Shown: positions 1 through 7,471 of the stretch, piece by piece | Position numbering within the stretch: position 1 is the stretch's first letter | Layout: each line of letters begins with the position of its first letter | Source: a bacterium | GTDB taxonomy: Bacteria; Patescibacteriota; Minisyncoccia; Minisyncoccales; PEYH01 | NCBI GenBank assembly: GCA_021161645.1 | Contig: JAGHAC010000051.1 | Span: forward strand, 1-16,921 | DNA: 16,921 nt | Direction of reading: 5' to 3' | Made by a program: the position numbers and the translations under genes | The notes under the pieces: generated by a model | What the model was told of the DNA's origin: nothing | Seen by the model: the letters and a program-made list of their open reading frames with translations, nothing else | The model's database searches: none

Positions 1-1065
1 CTAGTCTCCCCACTCTTTCCGCCACCAAAAGAGCTGTTTATCGATTTGGTTCCCTCTTCTATTCGAACTGTAGAACTTTCTAAAAAGAAATCCAAAAAAT
101 TAGAAAATTACGGACAGGTTTCTTCAAAATATTATACTGGAGAAGAATTTAAAAGGCATGCGCCCGAAGGTCCGGCATTAAATCTTAACAATATTACTAG
201 CGCTATCGGAGCCATTTTAGAAGAGGCAAGAATGGAAGCCAAGGATATTTATTTTTCTGTTCCCGACTATTTTACCTTTTTTACCACACTGGAGCTTCCT
301 TTGATGAAAAAAGAAGAATTGTCGGAAGCAGTTAAGTATGAGGCTCCAAGACATATTCCTTTGCCAATTTCAGAAGTCACTCTAGATTGGCAGATTATTA
401 GAGAGGCCTCGAAAAAACCGGAGGGTAATCGTACGATGAAGGTAATGCTTGTAGCAGTACCAAATAGGGTTATAGACCAATATCAGGAAATAGCAAGAGC
501 TTTAAACCTAAAAATTCGAGCCCTAGAAGCAGAAGTTTTTGCTTTAGCGCGAGCAGCAACTCACCCTCAGGACAAAGAGTTAACGGTCTGTATTATTGAT
601 ATAGGGCAGAGGAGCACTACCGTTAATATTGTTTCCAAAGAAATTCTTAAGGCTTCTTTTAGCGTTGATTTTGGGGGAGAAAAAATGAATACTGCCCTCG
701 CAGAAGAATTAAAAATTCCTCCTGAAAAAGCCGAAGTAATAAAAAGAATGATGGGCATAGAAAAAGAAGAAAGCGTGAAGAAAATAATTATGCCCACCCT
801 CCAGGATCTTACAAGAGAGATACAAAACATTTTTAGTCAGTATACAGCAGAGGAGAACGAACAGATAAAAAAGATAATTTTGTCGGGTGGAAATGCTTTG
901 ATGCCGGGCTTGTTAACCTATTTTTCAGATATTTTCTCTTTACCTACAGAAATATCCAAGCCTTTTTCAAAGATTTCTTCTCCCCAAATACTTAATAAAG
1001 TATTGAAAAAGATAGGCCCAGAGTTTACAATAGCAATAGGGGTCGCTTTACGGGGCACGGAATAA
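1..1065 (+). CDS. pilM: PilM, type IV pilus inner-membrane platform protein (5' truncated by window edge)
   Basis: PilM is an actin-like cytoplasmic ATP-binding protein that docks on the N-terminus of PilN and forms the PilM-N-O alignment complex of type IV pili. The reading frame is open from base 1 without interruption. Codons 1-13 contain a PPPK stretch like the N-termini of PilM proteins of this kind. Codons 14-26 (IDLVPSSIRTVEL) match the phosphate-1 loop. IDIGQRSTT (from about base 595) is the phosphate-2 motif, and LSGGNALMPG (about 880-910) the adenosine motif near the C-terminus. A TTG at 46 is the first start-like codon, but using it would cut through the phosphate-1 strand, so the true start lies upstream of the window. 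The usual glycine after the first IDx is missing (IDLV). pilN-like starts 8 nt after the stop. The identification rests on fold motifs plus gene order. Confidence 0.93.
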   Translation, partial: LVSPLFPPPKELFIDLVPSSIRTVELSKKKSKKLENYGQVSSKYYTGEEFKRHAPEGPALNLNNITSAIGAILEEARMEAKDIYFSVPDYFTFFTTLELPLMKKEELSEAVKYEAPRHIPLPISEVTLDWQIIREASKKPEGNRTMKVMLVAVPNRVIDQYQEIARALNLKIRALEAEVFALARAATHPQDKELTVCIIDIGQRSTTVNIVSKEILKASFSVDFGGEKMNTALAEELKIPPEKAEVIKRMMGIEKEESVKKIIMPTLQDLTREIQNIFSQYTAEENEQIKKIILSGGNALMPGLLTYFSDIFSLPTEISKPFSKISSPQILNKVLKKIGPEFTIAIGVALRGTE

Positions 1066-1073
1066 TCTTATTT

Positions 1074-1613
1074 ATGGTAGAAGTTATTCCCAAAAAAAAG
1101 AAAAAGGAAGAGTCTTGTCTTAACAAGGTATTGTTTTTACTCTTTTTAGTAATTTTTATCTTGGGAGCGCTTATAACCCTATTCTTTAATTTTCAGAAAA
1201 AAAGCTACGATAATAGAACAGAAAAATTATCCATTGATCTTTATTCTCTCAAAGAAAGTCAAGAGTTTGAGCAACTCCAAAAAGAAGCTATTATTTATCA
1301 AGAGAAATTCTACAATATTCCCAAAATACTTGCTTTTTATTTTCAGCCATCTAAATTATTGACCAATGTTCTGGAGCAAGCCATTTATCCAGGAGTTGTT
1401 CTCAGGTCTTTTCAATTTAATAAGGAAAAGAATGAGGTGGAAATCGTTGGGTTTGCGATTAACGAAGAGATGCTTGCCCAACAAATTAAACTATACGAAA
1501 ATCTTCCAACTGTAGAAGAAATATACCTTAAAAATATTCAGGTTGAAAAAGAAGGCTACATAAAATTTGCTCTGTCTTTTAAAGTACTCCCTAAATATTT
1601 AACTTCTCAATAA
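1074..1613 (+). CDS. pilN: PilN-like type IV pilus assembly protein
   Basis: PilN is a bitopic membrane protein. Its short cytoplasmic tail is held by PilM, and its extracytoplasmic ferredoxin-like domain pairs with PilO. The 179-residue product has a short N-terminal tail with VEVIPKKKKKEE, which resembles a degenerate INLLP PilM-binding motif. One membrane helix follows at about residues 17-39, then a helical, probably coiled-coil stretch (about 42-80) and a mixed alpha/beta C-terminal domain (about 95-175). Sequence similarity to classical PilN is low, so the name depends mainly on topology and on its place between pilM and the pilO-like gene. The ATG at 1074 leaves an 8-nt gap after pilM. 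No Shine-Dalgarno site is visible, which suggests translation coupled to the upstream gene. Confidence 0.75.
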   Translation: MVEVIPKKKKKEESCLNKVLFLLFLVIFILGALITLFFNFQKKSYDNRTEKLSIDLYSLKESQEFEQLQKEAIIYQEKFYNIPKILAFYFQPSKLLTNVLEQAIYPGVVLRSFQFNKEKNEVEIVGFAINEEMLAQQIKLYENLPTVEEIYLKNIQVEKEGYIKFALSFKVLPKYLTSQ

Positions 1614-1615
1614 TA

Positions 1616-2170
1616 ATGAAATATTCACCAACAATTATTTTTTTACTTTTTATTGCGGATATAATTATTATCTTCGTTTTTGGAATTCCCCAATATCGGG
1701 GGTTTAGTCAAGCTTTTTGGAATTTTAAAGTTAAGAAGGCCGAAGTGGAAAATTTTCAAAATAATTTTCAATATTTACAAGAAATAAAACAAAAGCTTAC
1801 AGAGAAAAAAGAAGAGGTTGCAAAAATAGATACAATTCTACCAGATTCTCACCATTCCAATCAGGCACAGATAGTTTATTTTTTAGAGAAGACGGCAAAA
1901 GATAACGGATGCCTTATCTCAAAATTATCGGTGGAAGCACCCAAGCCCTTTAAACAAAATGTTCTTGAGCCATCCAATCAAATACCTATCTATCAGCGAG
2001 ATCTCTCTATAGAAATGATGGCGTCATATAAATCCTTTGTTAATTTCTTAAAACAAGTCGAAAAAAGCGCTATTTTTATAGTTCCTCAAAGTATTCAAAT
2101 AAACACATCCAGCACAGAGCATATTCTTTCTATTAATCTAAAAGGTAGGATCTTTTTATATAAAAAATAA
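1616..2170 (+). CDS. pilO: PilO-like type IV pilus assembly protein
   Basis: PilO forms a heterodimer with PilN outside the membrane and links the motor platform to the growing pilus. The 184-residue product has one N-terminal membrane helix (about 6-23) and a charged coiled-coil region (about 38-75). A C-terminal alpha/beta domain follows, in which a Gly-Cys-Leu-Ile segment (NGCLISKL) leads to a YKSFVNFLKQVEKS helix. That helix is the typical 'Y..l..Fl..lE' helix of the PilO ferredoxin-like fold. The start ATG lies 2 nt after the pilN-like stop, so the two genes are almost certainly cotranscribed and coupled. Length and layout match PilO of small monoderm-type T4P systems. The assignment combines fold pattern and context; overall identity to classical PilO is expected to be low. 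Confidence 0.78.
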   Translation: MKYSPTIIFLLFIADIIIIFVFGIPQYRGFSQAFWNFKVKKAEVENFQNNFQYLQEIKQKLTEKKEEVAKIDTILPDSHHSNQAQIVYFLEKTAKDNGCLISKLSVEAPKPFKQNVLEPSNQIPIYQRDLSIEMMASYKSFVNFLKQVEKSAIFIVPQSIQINTSSTEHILSINLKGRIFLYKK

Positions 2171-2180
2171 AAAAATTGTT

Positions 2181-2498
2181 ATGGCTATAATATTTTTAGA
2201 GGAGAAAAACAGGAAGAAACATCTATATTTATTTGTTGGGGGACTGATTGTTATTTTTTTGGCGCTTGTTGTTTATTTTAATGCTCAAAAAACAAAACCG
2301 CTCCTATCACCGATTACGCCAAAGAGAATTATTATTGATTGGGGTGTGCTTAATCACCCTGTTGTTCGACAATTAAAATTACCGCCCGAAATACCTGAAA
2401 CGTTAGGAACATCCGAGAACGAAGAAAAGATAGAGAACAAAGAAAAATTATTTAGAGATAATCCTTTTGAGATGCTGGGCGTTTCCGGCGCAGAGTAG
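2181..2498 (+). CDS. Small single-pass membrane protein in the PilP position
   Basis: This 105-residue protein has a positively charged N-terminal segment (residues 9-13), one membrane helix (about 14-33), and then a Pro-rich, acidic, probably disordered tail. The tail carries two short conserved-looking patches: IIIDWGVLNHPVVRQL (50-65) and FRDNPFEML (91-99) near the C-terminus. It sits exactly where pilP lies in Gram-negative pilMNOPQ operons, and the RDNPF patch resembles the (R)RDPF patch of PilP. It lacks the PilP beta-domain and any lipoprotein signal. It may be a short functional analogue that joins the PilN/O complex. This is inference; no family is recognised with certainty. The ATG is 10 nt after the pilO-like stop, with no clear ribosome binding site. 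Confidence 0.8.
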   Translation: MAIIFLEEKNRKKHLYLFVGGLIVIFLALVVYFNAQKTKPLLSPITPKRIIIDWGVLNHPVVRQLKLPPEIPETLGTSENEEKIENKEKLFRDNPFEMLGVSGAE

Positions 2499-2537
2499 TT
2501 TTTAAATAAGAAAAATATTTTTTAACTTTAGGTTTCA

Positions 2538-4274
2538 ATGAAACTTATAAACGAGCTTTTAAAGAGAAATCTTATCTCTCAAGAACAAGCAACCTCTCTT
2601 CAAGAAGAGGTTGAACTTTATGGAAAAAAGCCTGAAAAGATAATAGTGGAGAAAAATTTAGTTCCGGAGGAGACACTTTTTACTATTAAAAGCGAGGTTT
2701 TTAATGTTCCCATTAAGAAAATTGAATCTCAGCAGATCTCTTCCGATGTCTTGGGGCTTATTCCGAAAGACTCAGCAAATTATTATAAAATGGTTCCTAT
2801 AAGAAGAGAAGATAATGTGGTAGAGGTCGGAATGGTTTATCCAGAAGATATAAAAGCTCAAGAGGCCTTAAAATTTTTAGCAAGACAGCAAAATTTTAAG
2901 ACAAAGATCTATCTAATAACTTTGTCCGACTTTAAAAATGTATTAAGGCAATATAGCACTTTTAAGGGTGAGATCAAGGATGCCCTACAGGAGCTGGAAA
3001 ATGAGCTTCAGCCAATTAAAACCAGAAGATCTATAGAAGAGTTGCCCAAGGGTTACGAAGAGATAAGAAAAAGAATGGTAGATGCTCCTGTTATTAAGAT
3101 GGTGGCAGTTATTTTAAGACATGCTGTAGAAGGGAAAGCGTCGGATGTTCATATAGAGCCTCTTAAAACTAAAACGCGAGTAAGATTCCGAGTAGACGGT
3201 GTTCTTCATTCTAGTTTATTGCTTCCTAAAAAGGTTCATTCCTCACTTGTTGTTAGAATAAAAGTCATTTCCGGGCTTAAGATAGACGAAACGAGAATTC
3301 CCCAAGATGGTAGATTTTCTGTGATTATAGACGGTCAGAATATAGATTTTAGAGTCTCTACTTTTCCTACAATGCATGGTGAAAAAGTGGTAATGAGGGT
3401 ATTAAATCCGGCAGAAAGGATAAAGACGCTAGAGGAATTGGGGATGGCGAGTTATTCTTTGGCTCTAGTCAAAAAAGCTCTCAAAAAACCCTACGGAATA
3501 ATTTTGGCAACTGGTCCTACAGGTTGCGGTAAAACTACTACCTTATATGTAACGATAGAGTTTCTTAATAAAGAAGGCGTCAATATTGTTACTCTTGAAG
3601 ACCCTATCGAATTTTATATCGAGGGAGTGAGTCAATCACAAATAAAGCCTGAGATTGGATATAACTTTGCCAACGGCTTAAGACACATTCTAAGACAGGA
3701 CCCCGATATTATTATGGTGGGAGAAATTAGGGATCCTGAAACAGCAGAGCTGGCAACCCATGCTGCTCTTACCGGGCATATTGTACTTTCTACTCTTCAT
3801 ACCAATAATGCCATAGGGGTAATTCCAAGATTGATTGATTTGGGAGTGAAGCCTTTTCTTTTGCCTTCTACTATTAATATTGCTATTGCTCAACGGCTAG
3901 TAAGAAGAGTGTGTCCTCATTGCAAAAAGAGAATAAGACCTCAAGGAAAAATGCTAGATCTAATTTTAGACGAAATTAAAAAAATGCCTCCAGCTGTAAG
4001 AAAAGAACTTCCAAAGGATCTTTGGGTATGGAAGGGGGAGGGCTGTGTAGAGTGTGGGCATAGTGGTTATTCGGGCAGGATAGGAATCTTCGAAGTACTG
4101 AAGATGACAAAGCAACTGGAAAAAATTATTTTAACCCAACCTACAGAGGAAAAAATTCAAAAAGAGGTAAAAAAACAGGGAATGATTACAATGCGCCAAG
4201 ATGGAATAATTAAAGCTCTAAAAGGATTAACAACAATTGAAGAAGTTATTAGGGTAACTGAGGAACAAATATGA
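2538..4274 (+). CDS. pilB: PilB, type IV pilus extension ATPase (GspE family)
   Basis: PilB is the hexameric cytoplasmic ATPase that powers pilus polymerisation through PilC. The product has 578 residues, the usual size. An N-terminal MshEN/GSPII_E-N-like domain covers about residues 1-140. The N2 domain follows from about 185 (KASDVHIEP, VRFRVDGVLH). The RecA-like core has Walker A GPTGCGKTTT at 326-335 (K332), an Asp-box TLEDPIEF, Walker B DPDIIMVGE ending at E396, and a His-box TGHIVLSTLHT. The PilB/GspE zinc tetracysteine is intact: CPHC at 459-462 and CVEC at 503-506. It starts after a 39-nt gap holding the AT palindrome AAAAATATTTTT, with only a weak TAGG upstream. Its stop overlaps the next start as ATGA. 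The zinc motif and the following pilT separate it clearly from PilT. Confidence 0.97.
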   Translation: MKLINELLKRNLISQEQATSLQEEVELYGKKPEKIIVEKNLVPEETLFTIKSEVFNVPIKKIESQQISSDVLGLIPKDSANYYKMVPIRREDNVVEVGMVYPEDIKAQEALKFLARQQNFKTKIYLITLSDFKNVLRQYSTFKGEIKDALQELENELQPIKTRRSIEELPKGYEEIRKRMVDAPVIKMVAVILRHAVEGKASDVHIEPLKTKTRVRFRVDGVLHSSLLLPKKVHSSLVVRIKVISGLKIDETRIPQDGRFSVIIDGQNIDFRVSTFPTMHGEKVVMRVLNPAERIKTLEELGMASYSLALVKKALKKPYGIILATGPTGCGKTTTLYVTIEFLNKEGVNIVTLEDPIEFYIEGVSQSQIKPEIGYNFANGLRHILRQDPDIIMVGEIRDPETAELATHAALTGHIVLSTLHTNNAIGVIPRLIDLGVKPFLLPSTINIAIAQRLVRRVCPHCKKRIRPQGKMLDLILDEIKKMPPAVRKELPKDLWVWKGEGCVECGHSGYSGRIGIFEVLKMTKQLEKIILTQPTEEKIQKEVKKQGMITMRQDGIIKALKGLTTIEEVIRVTEEQI

Positions 4275-4627
4275 AAAAAATATTATTAGTGGAAGACGAC
4301 CCTTTTCTAATAGACATTTATACCACTAAATTAAGAGAGGAAAACTTTAAGGTTGATGTTGCTGATAATGGCGATAGAGCTTTGGAGCTTGTTGAAAAAG
4401 AAAAACCAGATTTAGTTTTACTTGATATAGTGTTGCCAAATAAAGACGGATGGGAAATATTAAAAGAAATCAAGGCAAAGAATAAGGAGATAAAAGTAAT
4501 TATCCTTTCCAATTTAGGGCAGAAAGAAGAGGTAGAAAAAGGGTTAAAACTGGGAGCAGAGAAATATCTTATAAAGTCTAATTTCACTCCAAGCGAGGTA
4601 GTGGAGGAAATTAAAAATCTGATATGA
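4271..4627 (+). CDS. Stand-alone CheY-like response-regulator receiver domain
   Basis: This 118-residue single-domain receiver has no output domain. All core phosphotransfer residues are present: the acidic pair D9/D10 (VEDD), phospho-acceptor D52 (LVLLD), the switch Ser S80 (IILSN) and K102 (KYLIK). It is therefore expected to accept a phosphoryl group from a histidine kinase or small donor, but no kinase lies in the window. It overlaps pilB by 4 nt (ATGA) and pilT by 4 nt (ATGA), so it is translated as part of a pilB-receiver-pilT unit. A GAGGAA stretch at 4260-4265 gives it one of the few plausible Shine-Dalgarno sites here. By analogy with PilG/PilH in twitching systems it may bias extension against retraction, but its partner is unknown. 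It could also be named CheY-like or PilH-like; the sequence alone does not decide. Confidence 0.95.
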   Translation: MKKILLVEDDPFLIDIYTTKLREENFKVDVADNGDRALELVEKEKPDLVLLDIVLPNKDGWEILKEIKAKNKEIKVIILSNLGQKEEVEKGLKLGAEKYLIKSNFTPSEVVEEIKNLI

Positions 4628-5700
4628 AAAATTACAGAAATTACTTAGAGAAGCTGCTTGAAATTACCATCAAAAATAATGCTTCAGATTTACATCTCTC
4701 GCCCGGGAGAAGACCTATTCTTAGAATAGACGGTAAGCTTCATTCTATAAAAGGAGAAAATACTCTTTCCCCGGAAGATGTGGTAAACATTGTACGAGAG
4801 ATGATAGATAAAAGTCAGTTTGATAGATTATTAAAAGAACTCGATATAGATTTCTCTTATTCTTTGGGAAAACTTGGCAGATTTCGAGGGAATGTTTTTT
4901 TTCAACAGGGAATGATAGGATGTGCGTTGCGTTTTATTCCTGCCAGAATTCCTACATTAGATGAATTAAATCTTCCTCCAATTTTGCACAAATTGGCAGA
5001 ATCACGTCAAGGGTTTGTTCTAGTAACTGGACCAGCGAGTCATGGTAAGTCCACTACTCTTGCTTCCTTAATTGATGAGATAAATCATACCCGGGCAGAA
5101 CATATTATAACCATAGAAGATCCTATCGAATATGTTTTTGAAGACGATCTCTCTATTATAGATCAACGAGAAGTATACACAGATGCCCTTTCTTTTGCCC
5201 GGGCGTTGCGTGCTACCTTCAGAGAAGATCCAGATGTAATAATGGTAGGGGAGATGAGGGACCCAGAAACAATTGCCACTGCTTTGACCGCGGCAGAAAC
5301 AGGACACTTAGTTTTAGCAACCCTTCATACCAACTCAGCCGCTCAGACTATTCATAGAATTGTTGATAGTTTTACAGGAGTTCAACAAGCACAAGTAAGA
5401 GCTCAGCTTTCATCTGCCTTATTGGCAATAATATCTCAAAGATTGCTTCCTAGAATAGGCGAAGGGTTAATTCCTGCCTGCGAAATTCTTTTTAATACTC
5501 CGGCAATATCCAATTTAATTAGAGAGAACAAAATTCACGAAATTCCTTTGGTAATTTCAACTTCAGCAGAGGAAGGAATGATGACTTTAAATCAGTCGCT
5601 GGCTGTATTGATAAAAGAGAAGAAGATTACTCCGGAAGACGCGTATAACTTTTCTATAAACCCAAGAGAACTTAGAGAGTTATTAAAAAAATATTTTTAA
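4624..5700 (+). CDS. pilT: PilT, type IV pilus retraction ATPase
   Basis: PilT is the hexameric ATPase that depolymerises pili, giving retraction, twitching and DNA uptake. The product has 358 residues, close to the family norm, and no zinc tetracysteine, which separates it from PilB. Visible motifs are the N-terminal ASDLHLSPG and LRIDGKL segments of the PAS-like domain; Walker A GPASHGKST from residue 136 (K142); the Asp-box TIEDPIEYVF; Walker B DPDVIMVGE; the His-box TGHLVLATLHTN; and the PilT-specific AIRxxIRE-type motif AISNLIREN at 294-302. Walker A differs from the common GPTGSGKST at the third to fifth positions but keeps GxxxxGKS. The start overlaps the receiver stop as ATGA. A GGAGG at 4603-4607 lies 16 nt upstream, probably too far to act as its ribosome site. 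Confidence 0.96.
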   Translation: MKNYRNYLEKLLEITIKNNASDLHLSPGRRPILRIDGKLHSIKGENTLSPEDVVNIVREMIDKSQFDRLLKELDIDFSYSLGKLGRFRGNVFFQQGMIGCALRFIPARIPTLDELNLPPILHKLAESRQGFVLVTGPASHGKSTTLASLIDEINHTRAEHIITIEDPIEYVFEDDLSIIDQREVYTDALSFARALRATFREDPDVIMVGEMRDPETIATALTAAETGHLVLATLHTNSAAQTIHRIVDSFTGVQQAQVRAQLSSALLAIISQRLLPRIGEGLIPACEILFNTPAISNLIRENKIHEIPLVISTSAEEGMMTLNQSLAVLIKEKKITPEDAYNFSINPRELRELLKKYF

Positions 5701-5706
5701 AAGTAT

Positions 5707-6921
5707 ATGAAGCTTAAATATCAGGCAAGAACAAAAGATGGTTTGGTCCAGATTGGTATTATTGAAGCGCCTTCAAAAAATAGGGCAGTGGCTTTGTTGC
5801 AAGAAAAAGGGCTTTATGTGACATATTTAGAAGAAGAATCGCAAAAGCCGTTTTATGCAAGAGAAATTAGTATTTTTAGAGGCATTAAGAAGAAAGAGAT
5901 AGTGCTATTTACAAGACAGCTTTCTTTAATGTTAAAATCAGGGGTAAGTTTGGTAGAGTCTTTAAGGGCTGTTGCCCTTCAGGCGGATAACGATAAATTT
6001 CGAAGAATAATTTTAGATGTGGCAGAGGATGTAGAAGGAGGCACTTATTTTTCTGAGGCACTTGCTAAATTTCCCAGAGTTTTCTCAACTCTTTTTGTAA
6101 ATATGGTAAAATCAGGTGAAGCATCGGGAAAACTTTCCGAAAGTTTAACTTATCTGGCGGAACATTTGGAAAGCGAATACGCCCTTATAGGGAAAATTAA
6201 AAGTTCTTTAACTTATCCTGTTTTTATAATGTTTTTGCTTCTTTGTATTGTTCTTTTAATGATATTTTTTATTTTCCCAACTTTTTTAGAAAGTCTGCAG
6301 TCTCTTAACGTGGAGCTTCCCTGGTTCACCAGAGTAGTTATTTCAGTGGCGTCTTTTTTAAGAAAATGGTGGTGGTTAATTTTAACACTGCTTTTATCAA
6401 GTGCGGGCATTTTGGTGTATTATTTCAAAACAAAAGAAGGAAAAGAAGTTTTGGCAAAAATCCTTTTGAGGATGCCTGTCTTTGGCAAGTTAATAAAAAA
6501 AATATACCTAAGCCGGCTGACTGAAAATCTTGCCAGCTTAATTAAGGCGGGATTGCCTATTACTCAGGCGCTGGAGATCGCCGGTGGTGTTATTGGAAAT
6601 AAAAAATATGAAGATATTATTTTTGATGCAAAAGAAGCAGTAAGGAAGGGAGAAAGTATAAGCAGTGTTTTTGAAAGATATCCTCGGAGCATTCCTAATA
6701 TGGTGGTTCAATTGGTAAAGGTAGGAGAAAAAACTGGAAGGTTAGATGAAGCTCTAGTAAAGGTAGCAGATTTTTATCAGGGAGAAATAGACAGAACTGT
6801 ATCTTCTTTGACGCGCCTTATCGAGCCAATTCTTTTGCTTTTTGCTGGTGGGCTGGTGGTGATTTTAATGCTTTCTGTATTTATTCCTATTTATAATACA
6901 ATTGGGAATTTAACCATATAG
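5707..6921 (+). CDS. pilC: PilC, type IV pilus inner-membrane platform protein (GspF family)
   Basis: PilC is the polytopic membrane protein that PilB and PilT act on to insert or withdraw pilin subunits. The 404-residue product is of standard length. An N-terminal segment (about 1-55, starting KYQARTKDG) typical of the family leads into two T2SSF domains (about 65-187 and 268-390). FTRQLSLMLKSGVSLVESL marks the first and LTENLASLIKAGLPITQAL the second. Membrane helices are seen at about 166-190, 221-240 and 375-398. The ATG lies 6 nt after the pilT stop with no Shine-Dalgarno site. No terminator hairpin is visible behind it. The pilA promoter starts 12 nt downstream, so readthrough into the pilin genes is possible. 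Confidence 0.97.
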   Translation: MKLKYQARTKDGLVQIGIIEAPSKNRAVALLQEKGLYVTYLEEESQKPFYAREISIFRGIKKKEIVLFTRQLSLMLKSGVSLVESLRAVALQADNDKFRRIILDVAEDVEGGTYFSEALAKFPRVFSTLFVNMVKSGEASGKLSESLTYLAEHLESEYALIGKIKSSLTYPVFIMFLLLCIVLLMIFFIFPTFLESLQSLNVELPWFTRVVISVASFLRKWWWLILTLLLSSAGILVYYFKTKEGKEVLAKILLRMPVFGKLIKKIYLSRLTENLASLIKAGLPITQALEIAGGVIGNKKYEDIIFDAKEAVRKGESISSVFERYPRSIPNMVVQLVKVGEKTGRLDEALVKVADFYQGEIDRTVSSLTRLIEPILLLFAGGLVVILMLSVFIPIYNTIGNLTI

Positions 6922-6933
6922 TGCGTTGATTCT

Positions 6934-6963
6934 TTGACATAATTAAGTTATTTAAGCTACAAT
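6934..6963 (+). promoter_or_regulatory. Strong sigma-70-type promoter before pilA
   Basis: A perfect -35 TTGACA (6934-6939) and a -10 TACAAT (6958-6963) are separated by 18 nt. Initiation would fall near 6970 and give a leader of about 50 nt before the pilA ATG. It is the best promoter match seen in the window and fits a need for high pilin expression. Confidence 0.75.
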
Positions 6964-6986
6964 AATATAAGATAAAGTATTCAAAG

Positions 6987-6999
6987 GTCGAAAATCGAC
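6987..6999. repeat. Small inverted repeat in the pilA leader
   Basis: GTCGA-AAA-TCGAC is a perfect 5-bp inverted repeat with a 3-nt spacer, 21 nt before the pilA start codon. It could be a small mRNA hairpin or an operator half-site pair. It overlaps the 14-nt motif shared with the pilD leader. Confidence 0.45.
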
Positions 7000-7003
7000 A
7001 ATT
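6990..7003 (+). repeat. 14-nt motif copy 1 (GAAAAWCGACAATT) before pilA
   Basis: GAAAATCGACAATT ends 17 nt before the pilA ATG. A copy identical at 13 of 14 positions lies before pilD at 7971-7984, ending 18 nt before that ATG. The function is unknown. Confidence 0.5.
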
Positions 7004-7020
7004 AATTTATAAAATCAATT

Positions 7021-7452
7021 ATGAAATCAAAAGGTTTTACTCTGATTGAATTATTGGTAGTTATTGCCATAATTGGCATTTTAGCGGCAATTGTTTTAGT
7101 TTCGTTAAGACAAGCCCCTCAGAAGGCAAAAGATACTCGGGTAATTTCAGCAGTAGAGCAGACAAGAGCTATAGCGGCGATGATTTATACAGATGATAGC
7201 TCTTATTCGGCGCTTTGTTCTTCGGGCTCATTGAATACAGGGCATAGTACCTACGGCAACCAGTTGACTACAATCGATAATGATATTACTACCAATGGAT
7301 CTTCAGCAACCTGTTATGCAGGCGACAACGACTATTGTGTAGAAGCAACCTTAGCTTCTGATACAAGTAAGGCATTTTGTGTAGATGCTACAGGATTTGC
7401 CGGTCAGGTAACTGCCGGTACCTGCTCAAGTACAAATATAGCTTGCAAGTAG
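7021..7452 (+). CDS. pilA: PilA, probable major type IV pilin with six cysteines
   Basis: This is a class III prepilin subunit of the pilus fibre. Its leader of only five residues (MKSKG) is cut before F6, giving the mature N-terminus FTLIE with the conserved Glu5. The hydrophobic alpha-1 helix covers about residues 6-30. The globular part (about 50-143) carries Cys66, Cys98, Cys106, Cys120, Cys135 and Cys142. It has a Ser/Thr-rich loop between the first two cysteines that includes an NGS sequon. The short length (143 residues) is normal. It is the first gene behind the strongest promoter of the window and ahead of the terminator at 7931, so it is the best candidate for the major pilin. No Shine-Dalgarno site is seen in the A/T-rich leader. 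Its neighbour at 7472 is a paralogue with the same cysteine pattern. Confidence 0.92.
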   Translation: MKSKGFTLIELLVVIAIIGILAAIVLVSLRQAPQKAKDTRVISAVEQTRAIAAMIYTDDSSYSALCSSGSLNTGHSTYGNQLTTIDNDITTNGSSATCYAGDNDYCVEATLASDTSKAFCVDATGFAGQVTAGTCSSTNIACK

Positions 7453-7471
7453 GTAAATTATCGAATTTCAA

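Noticed and set aside
46..48. TTG as the start codon of pilM
   Set aside because: The frame is open to base 1, and the PPPK...IDL segment that belongs to the PilM N-terminus and phosphate-1 loop lies upstream of this TTG, so the gene starts outside the window.
2499..2537. Terminator at the AAAAATATTTTT palindrome before pilB
   Set aside because: The stem is all A/T and too weak, and it lies inside a coherent pil operon; at most it is a minor feature.
4271..4627. Alternative genetic code with TGA read as Gly, as in Gracilibacteria and Absconditabacteria
   Set aside because: TGA serves as a sensible stop for pilB, the receiver, rodA, the PilV-like gene and atpD, each ending at its family boundary, so the standard bacterial code applies.
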